The notes beneath the pieces are model-generated. The model was not told the DNA's origin. It saw only the letters and a program-made list of their open reading frames with translations, and searched no databases. Source: Thermocrispum municipale DSM 44069 (lineage in GTDB: Bacteria > Actinomycetota > Actinomycetes > Mycobacteriales > Pseudonocardiaceae). From it: a stretch of DNA of 64,000 nt. Location: assembly GCF_000427825.1 (NCBI RefSeq), contig NZ_KE386593.1:723847-787846 (forward strand), read 5' to 3'. Below, in pieces: positions 9,172 through 19,073 of the stretch. Numbering within the stretch: position 1 is the stretch's first letter; each line of letters opens with the position of its first letter. Made by a program: the position numbers and the translations under genes.

Positions 9172-10677
9172 ATGAGCCTGAGGAAACGGGCCGGATTCAC
9201 CACCGCGGCGACAGGGCTGACCGTCCTGCTGTTGACGTCGACCGCGAGCGCAGCGCCAGGGCCGGGCAGTCCGGGAGTCGGCGATCCCTATTACCCGCTG
9301 GACGGCAACGGCGGCTACGACGTCTCGCACTACGACGTCAGAGTGAGCTACCAGCCGGAAAGCGACCGGCTCTCCGGCACGACGACCATTCTCGCCAAGG
9401 CGACGCAAGACCTGACCACGTTCAATCTCGACTTCTTGCTGAACGTCGACTCGGTGCGGGTGAACAACCGTCCGGCGAAGTTCAGCACCGACGGCGGGGA
9501 GTTGACCGTCGACCCGGCACAGGACCTGCACAAGGGCAGCCGCATGCTGGTCGTGGTCAAGTACTCCGACACCCCGAACAAGTACGAGCTGTACGGCTAC
9601 AACGCGTGGAAGCAGACCGCGACCGGTGCGCTGGCGGTGGACCAGCCTCACATGGCGCCGTGGTGGTTCCCGTCCAACAACCACCCGACGGACAAGGCGA
9701 CGTACGACATCTCGGTCGCCGCGCCGGAAGGGCTCGAGGTGATCTCCAACGGCACGTTGGTGGGCACCAGCCAGCAGATCGACGGCATGGTGCGCTGGCA
9801 CTGGCGCAGCAAGCAGCCACAAGCCACGTACCTGGCGTTCATGGCGGTGGAGGACTACGACGTCAGTGAGGAACTGGCGCCCAACGGCTTGTATTACCTG
9901 AACGCCTACGCCAAGGACTTGCAGAATCCGGATGCCGCGCGGGCCAGCGTGGACCGCACGCCCGAGGTGACCGAGTTCCTCGAGACGAAGTTCGGCAAGT
10001 ACCCGTTCGAGGCCCTCGGTGGCGTGGTGACGACCGGCCTCGGCTTCGCGCTGGAGACGCAGACCCGGCCGGTGTACGACGACGGCTTCTTCGCGCGCGG
10101 CGCCAACACCTACGTGGTCGCGCACGAGCAGGCGCACCAGTGGTACGGCGACTCGGTGTCGCTGGGCTCGTGGGACGAGATCTGGCTGAACGAGGGCTTC
10201 GCGGCCTACGCCGAGTGGCTGTGGTCGGAAGAGCAGGGCGAAGGCACCGCCGCGGAGATCGCGCAGTTCTACTACGACTCCTACGCCGCCGACGACCCGT
10301 TCTGGGACGTGCTGCCCGGCGACCCGGGTGCGGAGAACCAGTTCCACGACGCGGTGTACGACCGGGGCGCGATGACGGTGCACGCGCTGCGCACGGCCAT
10401 GGGTGACAAGGCGTTCTTCAAGCTGCTCAAGCAGTGGCCGAAGAAGAAGCGCAACGACGTAGGGACCACGCCGGAGCTGATCAAGCTGGCCGAGAAGCTG
10501 TCCGGCAAGCAGCTGGACGAGGTGTTCCAGACCTGGCTGTACACCGCAGGCAAGCCGGCCACCAGCCCGAACGGCGACGCGGCCGTGCGGGCGGCGAAGG
10601 CGGAAGCGCCGAAGTCGGTGGCCAAGATCGACCGGACGCACAAGCTGCTGCACCAGCGCGAACTGGCGCACAAGTAG
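9172..10677 (+). CDS. Secreted M1 family zinc metallopeptidase
   Basis: A 501-residue protein with a signal peptide (residues about 1-25, MSLRKR followed by a hydrophobic core and ASAAPG). The thermolysin-like catalytic site of the M1 aminopeptidase family is complete: HEQAH at residues 318-322 and the third zinc ligand Glu341 in LNEGFAAY, 18 residues later. The N-terminal beta-domain (DVSHYDVRVSYQP) is also typical. At about 500 residues it is the short extracellular actinobacterial type without the large C-terminal domain of PepN. The start is fixed by GGAGG 5 nt before the ATG. It probably trims peptides outside the cell. A strong hairpin follows the stop. Confidence 0.92.
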   Translation: MSLRKRAGFTTAATGLTVLLLTSTASAAPGPGSPGVGDPYYPLDGNGGYDVSHYDVRVSYQPESDRLSGTTTILAKATQDLTTFNLDFLLNVDSVRVNNRPAKFSTDGGELTVDPAQDLHKGSRMLVVVKYSDTPNKYELYGYNAWKQTATGALAVDQPHMAPWWFPSNNHPTDKATYDISVAAPEGLEVISNGTLVGTSQQIDGMVRWHWRSKQPQATYLAFMAVEDYDVSEELAPNGLYYLNAYAKDLQNPDAARASVDRTPEVTEFLETKFGKYPFEALGGVVTTGLGFALETQTRPVYDDGFFARGANTYVVAHEQAHQWYGDSVSLGSWDEIWLNEGFAAYAEWLWSEEQGEGTAAEIAQFYYDSYAADDPFWDVLPGDPGAENQFHDAVYDRGAMTVHALRTAMGDKAFFKLLKQWPKKKRNDVGTTPELIKLAEKLSGKQLDEVFQTWLYTAGKPATSPNGDAAVRAAKAEAPKSVAKIDRTHKLLHQRELAHK

Positions 10678-10685
10678 CGGCGAGG

Positions 10686-10727
10686 ACGTCGTTGGCGGGC
10701 CGGCAGGGAACGGCTCGCCGACGACGT
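10686..10727 (+). terminator. Hairpin terminator after the M1 peptidase gene
   Basis: A 12-bp stem with one G-T pair joins 10686-10697 and 10716-10727 around an 18-nt loop, starting 8 nt after the peptidase stop. No U tract is present. Confidence 0.55.
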
Positions 10728-10741
10728 GCGTCTGATCGGAC

Positions 10742-10858
10742 ATGCGTGACAAAGCCCACATGGTGCAAGCCGCCGTGCTGCTGGTGCTGCTGATGGCGTT
10801 GGACGCCCTCAGCGCCCTGGCGGACGGTGGCTCGGAGGAGCCTGCCGCTCGACCGTGA
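10742..10858 (+). CDS. Possible small membrane peptide (38 aa)
   Basis: A 38-codon frame begins ATG at 10742 and ends TGA at 10856-10858. It encodes a short charged N-terminus, an uninterrupted hydrophobic stretch (VQAAVLLVLLMALDALSALA) and a polar tail GGSEEPAARP, a plausible single-span peptide. There is only a weak GATCGGA before the ATG and no homologue I recognise. The remaining sequence to 11138 shows no gene apart from the menG promoter. Confidence 0.25.
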   Translation: MRDKAHMVQAAVLLVLLMALDALSALADGGSEEPAARP

Positions 10859-11125
10859 CCTGCCGACCGACGAGTCGGCGTCAGCCTGCGCGCCGACCGT
10901 CGGCCAAGCGGTCGCTCGCGACCTGCTCCGACGTGGAGATCCCGGTAACCCGGCTCGAAGCTGTTGCCGGTCCGAACGGTGCCCCCAGGGCACCGCGACT
11001 GGCATGGCAGGTCGCGTCGTCCATCTGATCGCACGGCGGCGGCATCGCGGCATTTCCGCAGCGCACGCCTCACCCGGCGCGGGTGACCGCCGGACCACAC
11101 GGCCCGTCCGGCGGCCCGGACCGAC

Positions 11126-11131
11126 TACTCT
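11126..11131 (+). promoter_or_regulatory. -10 hexamer of the menG leaderless promoter
   Basis: TACTCT lies 7 nt before the menG ATG at 11139, with no ribosome binding site in between. Confidence 0.5.
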
Positions 11132-11138
11132 GGCGCCC

Positions 11139-11864
11139 ATGTCGCGCGCGAGCCTGGACAAGAACCCGCGCGAGGTCGCCGAGATGTTCGACGGCGTCGC
11201 GAAGGGCTACGACCGAGCCAACTCGTTCATGACGTTCGGGTTCGATCGCCGGTGGCGCGTGATCACCAGCCGCACGCTGGACGCCAGGCCCGGCGAGAAG
11301 GTGCTCGACCTCGCCGCTGGCACCGGGGTGTCCACCGTCGAGTTCGGCCACGCGGGCGCGTGGTGTGTGGCCGCCGACTTCTCCCTCGGCATGCTGCGCA
11401 ACGGCAAGCAGAAGCGGCCAGGGCTGCCGATGGTCGCCGCGGACGCGTTGCGCCTGCCGTTCGCCGACGAGGTCTTCGACGCCGCCACCATCTGCTTCGG
11501 GCTGCGCAACTTCGTCGACCCCGGCGCCGCGCTGCGGGAGATCGCCAGGGTCGTCAAACCGGGTGGTCGGCTGGTGATCTGCGAGGTGTCCACGCCACCG
11601 TTCGCCCCGATCCGGTTCCTGCACCGCAAAGTGCTGCTGCAGCTGCCCAAGTGGATCGGCAAGCGCGCGTCGTCCAACCCCGAGGCCTACTCCTACCTGT
11701 CCGAGTCGTCCGCCGCCTGGCCCGCGCAGCGGGAGCTCGGCGAGATCATCGCCGCCGCGGGCTGGGAGGACGTCGAGTGGCTCAACCTCACGTTCGGCGT
11801 CGTCGCGGTCCATCGCGCGGTCAAGCCCGCCAAGACCGGTGACGAGCCCGAGCAGAACGCCTAG
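11139..11864 (+). CDS. menG: Demethylmenaquinone methyltransferase (MenG/UbiE)
   Basis: A 241-residue class I SAM-dependent methyltransferase that C-methylates demethylmenaquinone, the last ring step of menaquinone synthesis. The UbiE signature is clear: VAEMFDGVAKGYDRANSFMT at the N-terminus, motif I VLDLAAGTGVSTVEF, CFGLRNFVDPGAALREIARV and PGGRLVICEVSTP, and the end region AYSYLSESSAAWPAQRELGEII. The ATG at 11139 follows a TACTCT -10 by 7 nt, so the mRNA is probably leaderless; the frame is open upstream, but that region lacks coding character. The reductase gene follows after 47 nt with its own promoter. Confidence 0.95.
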   Translation: MSRASLDKNPREVAEMFDGVAKGYDRANSFMTFGFDRRWRVITSRTLDARPGEKVLDLAAGTGVSTVEFGHAGAWCVAADFSLGMLRNGKQKRPGLPMVAADALRLPFADEVFDAATICFGLRNFVDPGAALREIARVVKPGGRLVICEVSTPPFAPIRFLHRKVLLQLPKWIGKRASSNPEAYSYLSESSAAWPAQRELGEIIAAAGWEDVEWLNLTFGVVAVHRAVKPAKTGDEPEQNA

Positions 11865-11899
11865 GTCACAACGCGCGGAACCGTTGCGGGTGCGGCCTC

Positions 11900-11905
11900 T
11901 ACAGT
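11900..11905 (+). promoter_or_regulatory. -10 hexamer of the reductase leaderless promoter
   Basis: TACAGT lies 6 nt before the ATG at 11912. Confidence 0.5.
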
Positions 11906-11911
11906 GACCTC

Positions 11912-13207
11912 ATGACGCAGAGCAGCAGCAGGCGCGGTCCGACGGACGACGCCGAGGTCATCGTGGTTGGTGCGGGACCGGCGGGGTCGACCGCGGCGAC
12001 ATACCTCGCTCGGTCCGGCTTGGACGTCCTGCTGTTGGAGAAGACGACGTTCCCGCGGGAGAAGGTCTGCGGTGACGGGCTCACCCCGCGCGGTGTCAAA
12101 CAGCTCATCGACCTCGGCATCGACACCCGGGAGGAAGCGGGCTGGGTGCACAGCACCGGGCTGCGCATCCTGGCGGGCGACATCACGCTGGAACTGCCGT
12201 GGCCGGAGCTGAGCAGCTATCCGCCCTACGGGGTCTCGCGCACCCGGCACGACTTCGACCACCTGCTGGCGCAAACCGCGCAGAAGGCCGGTGCGCGCCT
12301 GTTCGAGAAGACCAACGTCACCGAGGCCGTTGTCGAGCGCGGCCGCGTGGTCGGCGTCAAGGCGGTCGTCGGGCCGGAACGTCAACCGGTGACCTACCGC
12401 GCGCCGCTGGTGCTGGCCGCCGACGGCGTGAACGCCAAGCTGGCCCGCAGCGTGGGCATCGAGCGCAACGAGAAGCGACCGATGGGCGTGGCCGTGCGCC
12501 GCTACTACCGCAGCCCGCGGCATGCCGAGCCGTTCATCGAAGGTCACCTCGAGCTGTGGGACCGCAGCGATCCGAAGAACCCGCGGCTGCTGCCCGGCTA
12601 CGGCTGGGTCTTCCCGCTGGGCGACGGCACGGTCAACGTCGGGCTCGGGATGCTGTCCACCTCCCCGGCCTTCCGCAACACCGACTACCGCGCGCTGCTG
12701 CGCACCTGGCTGGATGGCACTCCGGAGGAGTGGGGATTCCGCGAGGAGAACGCCGTGGGGAAGATCGGTGGCGCCGGTCTGCCGATGGGCTTCAACCGCA
12801 CTCCCCACTACAAGGACGGTCTGCTGTTGCTCGGCGATGCGGGCGGCATGGTGAGCCCGTTCAACGGCGAGGGGATCGCCGCGGCGATGGAGTCCGCGCA
12901 GCTGGCCGCGGAGCACGTGGTGCAAGCGCTCGCCCGTCCGGCCGGCCCGTCCCGGGAGAAGGCGCTGTACGGCTACACCGTGGCACTACGGGAGCGCATG
13001 GGTGGCTACTACCGACTCGGCAACGCGTTCGCCAGGGCCATCGGCAAGCCCGCGGTCATGCGCGTCGCGACCCGCTACGGGCTGCGGATCAACAAGCTCA
13101 TCCCGCTGATCTACAAGGGCCTGTCCGGCTGCTACGACGACCGGGCAGGAGACGCCGTGGACCGGTTGATCGCGACCGCGTCGCGGTTGACGCCCTCGCC
13201 GCGCTAG
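11912..13207 (+). CDS. Geranylgeranyl reductase family flavoprotein (MenJ-like)
   Basis: A 431-residue FAD-dependent oxidoreductase. It has the Rossmann motif VIVVGAGPAGSTAATYLARSG (about residues 10-30), the family motif KVCGDGLTPRGV, and the second FAD motif LLLGDAGGMVSPFNGEGI. In Mycobacterium tuberculosis the corresponding protein MenJ (Rv0561c) saturates one isoprene unit of the menaquinone side chain and sits in the same menG to polyprenyl-synthase neighbourhood; that role is likely here but inferred. The start follows a -10 TACAGT by 6 nt (leaderless). The gene ends about 650 nt before nuoA. Confidence 0.88.
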   Translation: MTQSSSRRGPTDDAEVIVVGAGPAGSTAATYLARSGLDVLLLEKTTFPREKVCGDGLTPRGVKQLIDLGIDTREEAGWVHSTGLRILAGDITLELPWPELSSYPPYGVSRTRHDFDHLLAQTAQKAGARLFEKTNVTEAVVERGRVVGVKAVVGPERQPVTYRAPLVLAADGVNAKLARSVGIERNEKRPMGVAVRRYYRSPRHAEPFIEGHLELWDRSDPKNPRLLPGYGWVFPLGDGTVNVGLGMLSTSPAFRNTDYRALLRTWLDGTPEEWGFREENAVGKIGGAGLPMGFNRTPHYKDGLLLLGDAGGMVSPFNGEGIAAAMESAQLAAEHVVQALARPAGPSREKALYGYTVALRERMGGYYRLGNAFARAIGKPAVMRVATRYGLRINKLIPLIYKGLSGCYDDRAGDAVDRLIATASRLTPSPR

Positions 13208-13781
13208 CCGACCCGGCAGGCGCTGAGATCGGTGGGTAGTGGCTCCGGCCGCGTGCGCCGGCATTCCTGATGCTCGTGGTTGGCTCCGCCGATGTCGCGG
13301 TACCGAACGGCCCGCGCTGCTCGCGGCCGGTGCCGCCGTGTCTGCCGCTCGCGCTGTCCGCGATCGGTGCTGCCGTGCCCGGCGCCGCCGTTACCTGAGG
13401 CCCGCGCGGACCCAGTGAGCTGCCCCCGACGCCCCGGGCGGGTGCCGTCTTCGCCGCCCGCAGCCGCCCTTGACGGCAGGGCCACTCGGGTGAATCCGCC
13501 GACCCGAGCTGTTGCGTCAGTCACCCGCCGCCCATCCCGTGTAGTGAGGGTCACCGGCAGCTGAGCCCCTGTAGCGAGACTCACTGCGGCCAACCATCCG
13601 CGCCCATGTGGCAGAAACCACTCCGTCGGCGATCCGCGTCAAGCACCCCGCAGGACCGCTCAGGCGACTCGTTTCACCTGTTCAGAGCCCTATTAATGAT
13701 CAATGGGGCAGCCATGAGGGACTGATGGGATACCCCGGCGACAAGAGAGTTATGGTCGTCCTACACTGCCTCTACAGCCGT
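13208..13781. other. Long intergenic region upstream of the nuo operon
   Basis: No convincing gene is present in the 650 nt before nuoA. Two direct copies of GTAG(T/C)GAG(G/A)(G/C)TCAC lie 30 nt apart at 13541 and 13571. Near the right end TACACT (13762-13767) is the best -10 candidate for nuo, with a weak GCGACA at 13738-13743 as -35. Transcription would then start near 13774, leaving a leader of about 87 nt that contains both Rex-type sites. Confidence 0.5.
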
Positions 13782-13799
13782 TTGTGAAGACCTTCACAA
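13782..13799. promoter_or_regulatory. Rex-type operator 1 upstream of nuoA
   Basis: TTGTGAAGACCTTCACAA is a perfect palindrome in both arms and matches the Rex consensus TTGTGAA-N4-TTCACAA at every fixed position. Rex is the NADH/NAD+-sensing repressor known to control respiratory genes in Streptomyces. No rex gene lies in this window. Confidence 0.8.
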
Positions 13800-13814
13800 C
13801 GCGAGCGAAGTAGC

Positions 13815-13832
13815 TCGTGAAGAATTTCACAA
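13815..13832. promoter_or_regulatory. Rex-type operator 2 upstream of nuoA
   Basis: TCGTGAAGAATTTCACAA matches the Rex consensus with one mismatch. It is exactly 33 bp (about three helical turns) from operator 1, so two Rex dimers would bind the same face of the DNA. Confidence 0.75.
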
Positions 13833-13860
13833 GCGTTGCGAGGGAAGGGACGGAGTCGTC

Positions 13861-14253
13861 ATGCCGGACACGGCGACCGCGGCAAGCGGACTGGACGCCT
13901 ACCTGCCGCTGGTGTTGCTGCTTCTGCTGTCCTTCGGTTTCGCGGTCTTCTCCGTGACGATCGCGCCGCTGGTGGGCCCGAAGCGGTACAACAAGCAGAA
14001 GCTGCAGCCGTACGAGTGCGGGATCGAACCGTCGCCGCAGCCCGTGGCCGGGGGCGGCCGCGTGCCGGTGAAGTTCTACCTGACCGGGATGCTGTTCATC
14101 CTGTTCGACATCGAGATGGTGTTCCTCTACCCGTACGCCGTGGCCGCGGACGCGGTCGGCATGTTCGGGTTCATCGCGGTGCTGATCTTCATCGTCGCGA
14201 TCACCATCCCGTACGTCTACGAGTGGGCGAGGGGCGGTCTGGAATGGGACTAG
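13861..14253 (+). CDS. nuoA: NADH-quinone oxidoreductase subunit A
   Basis: A 130-residue membrane subunit of complex I with three predicted helices (about residues 14-37, 74-94 and 100-121). Family motifs are PYECGIEP and [21 protein letters not shown], which form part of the quinone-site loop and the anchor to the peripheral arm. It is the first gene of a 14-gene operon and is preceded by AAGGGACGGAG. Its stop overlaps nuoB by 10 nt. Confidence 0.97.
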   Translation: MPDTATAASGLDAYLPLVLLLLLSFGFAVFSVTIAPLVGPKRYNKQKLQPYECGIEPSPQPVAGGGRVPVKFYLTGMLFILFDIEMVFLYPYAVAADAVGMFGFIAVLIFIVAITIPYVYEWARGGLEWD

Positions 14254-14882
14254 AGGAAAAGCTGCCCAGCGGCGTCCTGCTGGCCAGTGTGGAGAAGCTG
14301 GCCAACTGGTCGCGCCACTCGTCGCTGTGGCCCGCCACGTTCGGCCTTGCCTGCTGCGCGATCGAGATGATGACCACCGGCGCGCCGCGGTACGACCTGA
14401 GCCGGTTCGGCATGGAGGTCTTCCGCGCGTCGCCGAGGCAGGCCGACCTGATGATCGTCGCGGGCCGGGTGAGCCAGAAGATGGCCCCGGTGCTGCGGCA
14501 GATCTACGACCAGATGGCCGAGCCGAAGTGGGTGCTCGCCATGGGCGTGTGCGCCTCGAGCGGCGGCATGTTCAACAACTACGCGATCGTCCAGGGCGTC
14601 GACCACATCGTTCCGGTCGACATGTACCTGCCCGGTTGCCCGCCGCGGCCGGAGATGCTGATCGACGCGATCCTGAAGATCCACGAAAAGATCAAGCACG
14701 AGCCGATCAGCCCGGCACGGGCCAGGCTCAAGGCCGAGCGCGGCGAAGAGCTGGCGCTGCCGCCGTCGTCGGTGCGCTACGCCCGCAAGAAGGACCGCGA
14801 CAAGCGCGTGAGCGAGATTCCGCCGAACGAGGTGGAAGGCAAGCGCCGCAGCACGATTCCGCTGGAGTTGCTGGAGCAATGA
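14244..14882 (+). CDS. nuoB: NADH-quinone oxidoreductase subunit B
   Basis: A 212-residue peripheral-arm subunit that carries cluster N2, the last iron-sulfur centre before quinone. The cysteine ligands are visible in LACCAIEMM (the tandem CC), [14 protein letters not shown] and LPGCPPRPE. The C-terminus is extended by about 30 charged residues. The ATG at 14244 overlaps the nuoA stop by 10 nt. Confidence 0.97.
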   Translation: MGLEEKLPSGVLLASVEKLANWSRHSSLWPATFGLACCAIEMMTTGAPRYDLSRFGMEVFRASPRQADLMIVAGRVSQKMAPVLRQIYDQMAEPKWVLAMGVCASSGGMFNNYAIVQGVDHIVPVDMYLPGCPPRPEMLIDAILKIHEKIKHEPISPARARLKAERGEELALPPSSVRYARKKDRDKRVSEIPPNEVEGKRRSTIPLELLEQ

Positions 14883-14886
14883 CGCC

Positions 14887-15696
14887 GTGACCGACAAGCC
14901 CGAATCTGACGCCACCCCACCACCACAGCAGCCCACCGACGCTGCCGCGACCACCGACCCGGAGCCGGGCGCCGCGGGTTCGTCCGCGGACCGGCCGGGT
15001 GCCGGCCTGGAGCCGCGTGGGGCCGAACCCGCCCGTGCGATCGTCGCGGGCCGTGAACGCCGTGGCATGTTCGGCGTGCAAGGCAGCGGTGACACGTCCG
15101 GTTACGGCGGACTGCGCCTGCCCGCGTACACGCCGCCGGCGTCCGAGCGCCCGTACGGCGGCTGGTTCGACGCGTTCGCCGACGAGTTCCTTGCCGCCCT
15201 CGCCGACGCGGGCATCGACCCGTCGGTGATCCTGCAGACCACCGTCGACCGCGGTGAGATCACCTTCTACGTGCAGCGCGAGGCGATCGTCGACGTCTGC
15301 CGCGTGCTGCGCGACGACGAAGGTTTGCGGTTCGAGCTGTGCAGCTCCGTCTCCGGGGTCGACTACGGCGTCGACGTGCCGCAGCGGCTGCACGTGGCCT
15401 ACCACCTGACGTCCATGACGTACCGGCGGCGTATTCGTCTGGAGGTCGCGCTGGACGTCGACGACCCGCACGTGCCGTCGATCGTCGAGGTCTACCCGAC
15501 CGCCGACTGGCAGGAGCGCGAGGCCTACGACATGTTCGGCATCGTCTTCGACGGCCACCCCGCGCTGACCCGGATCCTCATGCCGGACGACTGGGACGGC
15601 TTCCCGCAGCGCAAGGACTACCCGCTCGGTGGGATCCCGGTGGAGTACAAGGGCGCCGAGATCCCGCCGCCGGACCAGCGGAGGGCGTACTCATGA
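14887..15696 (+). CDS. nuoC: NADH-quinone oxidoreductase subunit C
   Basis: A 269-residue peripheral subunit (30-kDa type). The N-terminal 60 residues are a Pro/Ala/Thr-rich extension. The conserved core ends with [38 protein letters not shown] and the tail [17 protein letters not shown]. The GTG at 14887 is 4 nt after the nuoB stop. Confidence 0.96.
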   Translation: MTDKPESDATPPPQQPTDAAATTDPEPGAAGSSADRPGAGLEPRGAEPARAIVAGRERRGMFGVQGSGDTSGYGGLRLPAYTPPASERPYGGWFDAFADEFLAALADAGIDPSVILQTTVDRGEITFYVQREAIVDVCRVLRDDEGLRFELCSSVSGVDYGVDVPQRLHVAYHLTSMTYRRRIRLEVALDVDDPHVPSIVEVYPTADWQEREAYDMFGIVFDGHPALTRILMPDDWDGFPQRKDYPLGGIPVEYKGAEIPPPDQRRAYS

Positions 15697-17075
15697 CGGA
15701 GAACCAGGCCGAGCGGCTCAGCGACGCCACCACGGGGACCGACACCACCGAGCGCGGCAGCACCAGCGACCCGTACGCGCCGAGCCGGGAGACCACCGAG
15801 GGCCCGGTCTACACCGTCACCGGCGGCGACTGGGACGAGGTGATGTCCGAGGTCGCCGGCGACGAGAAGATCATCATGAACCTCGGCCCGCAACACCCGT
15901 CGACGCACGGCGTGCTGCGGCTGGTGGTCGAGCTCGAGGGTGAGACGGTCACCGACCTGCGTTCGGTCGTCGGCTACCTGCACACCGGCATCGAGAAGAA
16001 CGTCGAGTTCCGCACGTGGACCCAGGGCGTCACGTTCGTGACGCGTATGGACTACCTGTCCCCGCTGTTCAACGAGGCCGCCTACTGCATGGGTGTCGAG
16101 CGCCTGCTCGGCATCGACATCCCGGAGCGGGCGCAGGTCATCCGGGTGCTGTTGATGGAGATCAACCGCATCGGCTCGCACCTGGTCGCGATCGCCACCG
16201 GCGGTATGGAGCTGGGCGCGCTGACCGGTATGACCGCCGGTTTCCGCGAGCGCGAGGAGGTCCTGCACCTGCTGGAGTACCTGACCGGCCTGCGGATGAA
16301 CCACGCGTTCATCCGGCCCGGCGGGGTGGCCCAGGACGTGCCGGAGGACGCGATCGAGAAGATCCTCGACTTCTGCAAGGTGATGGACAAGCGGCTGCCG
16401 GAGTACGACCGGCTGCTCACCGGCCAGCCGATCTGGCAGAACCGCCTCAAGGGCATCGGCTACCTGCCGGTGGATGCCTGCTTGGCGCTCGGCGTGACCG
16501 GCCCGGTGCTGCGGTCCGCCGGCCTGCCGTGGGACCTGCGCAAGACCGACCCGTACCTCGGCTACGAGACCTACGACTTCGAGGTCCCCACCTACACCGA
16601 CGCCGACTCCTACGCCCGCTACCTGATCCGCATCGAGGAGATGCACCAGTCGTTGCGGATCATCCGGCAGGCGGCCGACCGGCTGAAGAAGCCGGGCCCG
16701 GTGATGGTGGAGGACAAGAAGATCGCCTGGCCCGCGCAGCTGTCCATCGGCTCGGACGGCATGGGCAACTCGCTGGAGCACGTCCGCAAGATCATGGGTC
16801 AGTCGATGGAGTCGCTGATCCACCACTTCAAGCTGGTCACCGAGGGATTCCGGGTGCCGCCCGGGCAGGTGTACGCCACCGTGGAGTCCCCGCGCGGCGA
16901 GCTGGGCTACCACATGGTCTCCGACGGAGGCACCCGGCCGCTTCGCGTGCACGTGCGCGAACCAAGTTTCGTCAACCTGCAGGCCATGCCTGCGATGACC
17001 GAGGGCGGCATGGTCGCCGACGTCATCGCGGCCGTGGCCTCGCTGGACCCGGTGATGGGAGGCTGTGACCGGTGA
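15693..17075 (+). CDS. nuoD: NADH-quinone oxidoreductase subunit D
   Basis: A 460-residue 49-kDa-type subunit that forms the quinone-binding pocket with NuoB. Motifs include [50 protein letters not shown] and the C-terminal [23 protein letters not shown] and the DP region before a final CDR (usually VDR). The first 55 residues are a polar extension. The ATG overlaps the nuoC stop by 4 nt; the open frame further upstream lies in nuoC. Confidence 0.97.
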   Translation: MTENQAERLSDATTGTDTTERGSTSDPYAPSRETTEGPVYTVTGGDWDEVMSEVAGDEKIIMNLGPQHPSTHGVLRLVVELEGETVTDLRSVVGYLHTGIEKNVEFRTWTQGVTFVTRMDYLSPLFNEAAYCMGVERLLGIDIPERAQVIRVLLMEINRIGSHLVAIATGGMELGALTGMTAGFREREEVLHLLEYLTGLRMNHAFIRPGGVAQDVPEDAIEKILDFCKVMDKRLPEYDRLLTGQPIWQNRLKGIGYLPVDACLALGVTGPVLRSAGLPWDLRKTDPYLGYETYDFEVPTYTDADSYARYLIRIEEMHQSLRIIRQAADRLKKPGPVMVEDKKIAWPAQLSIGSDGMGNSLEHVRKIMGQSMESLIHHFKLVTEGFRVPPGQVYATVESPRGELGYHMVSDGGTRPLRVHVREPSFVNLQAMPAMTEGGMVADVIAAVASLDPVMGGCDR

Positions 17076-17782
17076 CTCAGGCACCCGAGACGGTTTTCGG
17101 TGACGACGTCGTCGCCAAGGCGCAGGAGCTGATCGGTCGCTACCCCGAGTCCCGCTCGGCGTTGCTGCCCATGCTGCACCTGGTGCAGTCGGTGCAGGGC
17201 TTCGTCAGCCGGGAGGGCATCGCGTTCTGCGCCGAGCAGCTCGGGCTGACCGAGGCGGAGGTTTCCGCGGTCGCGACCTTCTACACCATGTACAAGCGTC
17301 GCCCGTGCGGTGAGCACCTGGTCAGCGTCTGCACCAACACGCTGTGTGCGGCCATGGGCGGCGACGCCATCTACCAGAAGTTGAGCGAGCACCTCGGTGT
17401 CGGCCACAACGAGACCGCGGGCGAGCCGGGCGAGCCGGGCTCGATCACGCTCGAGCACGCCGAGTGCCTCGCCGCGTGCGACCTCGCGCCGGTGGTGCAG
17501 GTCAACTACGAGTACTTCGACAAGCAGACCGTCGAGTCCGCCGTCGAACTGGTCGACAAGCTGCGCAACGGGGAGCGGCCGAAGCCGACCCGCGGTGCCG
17601 AGCTGACCGACTTCAAGACCGCGGAACTGCAGTTGGCCGGGTTCTTCCCGGAGGACGAGGAGCGGTTCGCAGCGGATGTCGATGGGCCGTCGGCCGCCGA
17701 GGAGACCCTGCGGGGCGCGGCGTTGGCCCAGGAGCGCGGCTGGATCGCGCCCCCGATGCCGGAGGAGGGATCGCGTGGCTGA
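17072..17782 (+). CDS. nuoE: NADH-quinone oxidoreductase subunit E
   Basis: A 236-residue thioredoxin-fold subunit with the [2Fe-2S] cluster N1a. The four ligand cysteines lie in [13 protein letters not shown] and [14 protein letters not shown]. About 60 C-terminal residues beyond the core match the longer actinobacterial form. The GTG overlaps the nuoD stop by 4 nt and the end overlaps nuoF by 8 nt. Confidence 0.95.
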   Translation: MTQAPETVFGDDVVAKAQELIGRYPESRSALLPMLHLVQSVQGFVSREGIAFCAEQLGLTEAEVSAVATFYTMYKRRPCGEHLVSVCTNTLCAAMGGDAIYQKLSEHLGVGHNETAGEPGEPGSITLEHAECLAACDLAPVVQVNYEYFDKQTVESAVELVDKLRNGERPKPTRGAELTDFKTAELQLAGFFPEDEERFAADVDGPSAAEETLRGAALAQERGWIAPPMPEEGSRG

Positions 17783-19073
17783 CACAGCGTCCAAGACCGA
17801 CCCGCTCACGCCGGTGCTGACCAAGCGCTGGCTGTCCCCGGACTCGTGGCGGCTGTCCACCTACGAGCAGCTCGAGGGCTACACCGCGATCCGCAAGGCG
17901 TTGCGCATGACGCCGGAGGCACTCGTCGAGCTGGTCAAGGAGGCCGGCCTGCGCGGCCGCGGCGGCGCGGGCTTCCCGGCGGGCGTGAAGTGGTCGTTCA
18001 TGCCGCCCAACGAGGACAAGCCGCACTACCTGGTGATCAACGCCGACGAGGGTGAGCCGGGCACGTGCAAGGACGTCCCGCTGATGATGGCGGACCCGCA
18101 CTCGCTGATCGAGGGCTGCATCATCGCCTCGTACGCGATGCGCGCGCACCACTGCTTCATCTACGTGCGCGGCGAGGTGCTGCACTGCATCCGCAGGCTG
18201 AACAACGCCGTGCGCGAGGCCTACGCCGCCGGGTACCTGGGCAGGAACATCCTGGACAGCGGCTTCGACCTGGACATCACCGTGCACGCGGGCGCGGGCG
18301 CCTACATCTGCGGTGAGGAGACCGCGCTGCTCGACTCGCTCGAGGGCCGGCGCGGGCAGCCGCGGCTCAAGCCGCCGTTCCCGGCCGCCGCCGGTCTGTA
18401 CGCCAAGCCGACCACGGTGAACAACGTCGAGACCATCGCCACCGTGCCCTACATCGTCAACGGTGGTGCGGACTGGTTCCGGCAGATGGGCACCGAGAAG
18501 TCGCCCGGCCCGAAGATCTACTCGATCTCCGGGCACGTCGAGCGGCCCGGGCAGTACGAGGCGCCGCTGGGCACCACGCTGCGCCAGCTGCTGGAGATGG
18601 CCGGCGGTATGAAGGACGGCATCCCGTTGAAGTTCTGGACGCCGGGTGGATCGTCCACGCCGATGTTCACCGCCGAGCACCTCGACGTCCCGCTGGACTT
18701 CGAGGGTGCCGCCGAGGCCGGGTCGATGCTGGGCACCACCGCGGTGATGGTGTTCAACGAGACGGTGTCGGTGCCGTGGGCGGTGATGAAGTGGGCGAAG
18801 TTCTACGAGCACGAGTCCTGCGGTAAGTGCACGCCGTGCCGGGAGGGCACGTACTGGCTGTCCCAGGTGCTGGAGCGGCTGGTCGAGGGCAGGGGCACCG
18901 AAGAGGACATCGACACCATGCTCGACGTCTGCGACAACATCCTCGGCCGCTCGTTCTGCGCGCTCGGCGACGGTGCGGTCAGTCCGATCCAGAGCGGCAT
19001 CAAGTACTTCCGGGACGAGTTCCTGGCGCTGTGTGAGTCCAACAAGCGTGAGCTGGTGGGAGCGTCGGCATGA
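17775..19073 (+). CDS. nuoF: NADH-quinone oxidoreductase subunit F
   Basis: A 432-residue NADH-oxidising subunit. [16 protein letters not shown] binds [27 protein letters not shown] belongs to the FMN site, and [13 protein letters not shown] plus a downstream Cys hold the [4Fe-4S] cluster N3. The GTG at 17775 overlaps the nuoE stop by 8 nt and has GGAGGAGGG upstream. Confidence 0.97.
   Translation: MADTASKTDPLTPVLTKRWLSPDSWRLSTYEQLEGYTAIRKALRMTPEALVELVKEAGLRGRGGAGFPAGVKWSFMPPNEDKPHYLVINADEGEPGTCKDVPLMMADPHSLIEGCIIASYAMRAHHCFIYVRGEVLHCIRRLNNAVREAYAAGYLGRNILDSGFDLDITVHAGAGAYICGEETALLDSLEGRRGQPRLKPPFPAAAGLYAKPTTVNNVETIATVPYIVNGGADWFRQMGTEKSPGPKIYSISGHVERPGQYEAPLGTTLRQLLEMAGGMKDGIPLKFWTPGGSSTPMFTAEHLDVPLDFEGAAEAGSMLGTTAVMVFNETVSVPWAVMKWAKFYEHESCGKCTPCREGTYWLSQVLERLVEGRGTEEDIDTMLDVCDNILGRSFCALGDGAVSPIQSGIKYFRDEFLALCESNKRELVGASA

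Noticed and set aside
13204-13593. Possible 129-residue minus-strand gene before nuo
   Set aside because: No ribosome site, no similarity and composition of non-coding GC-rich DNA.
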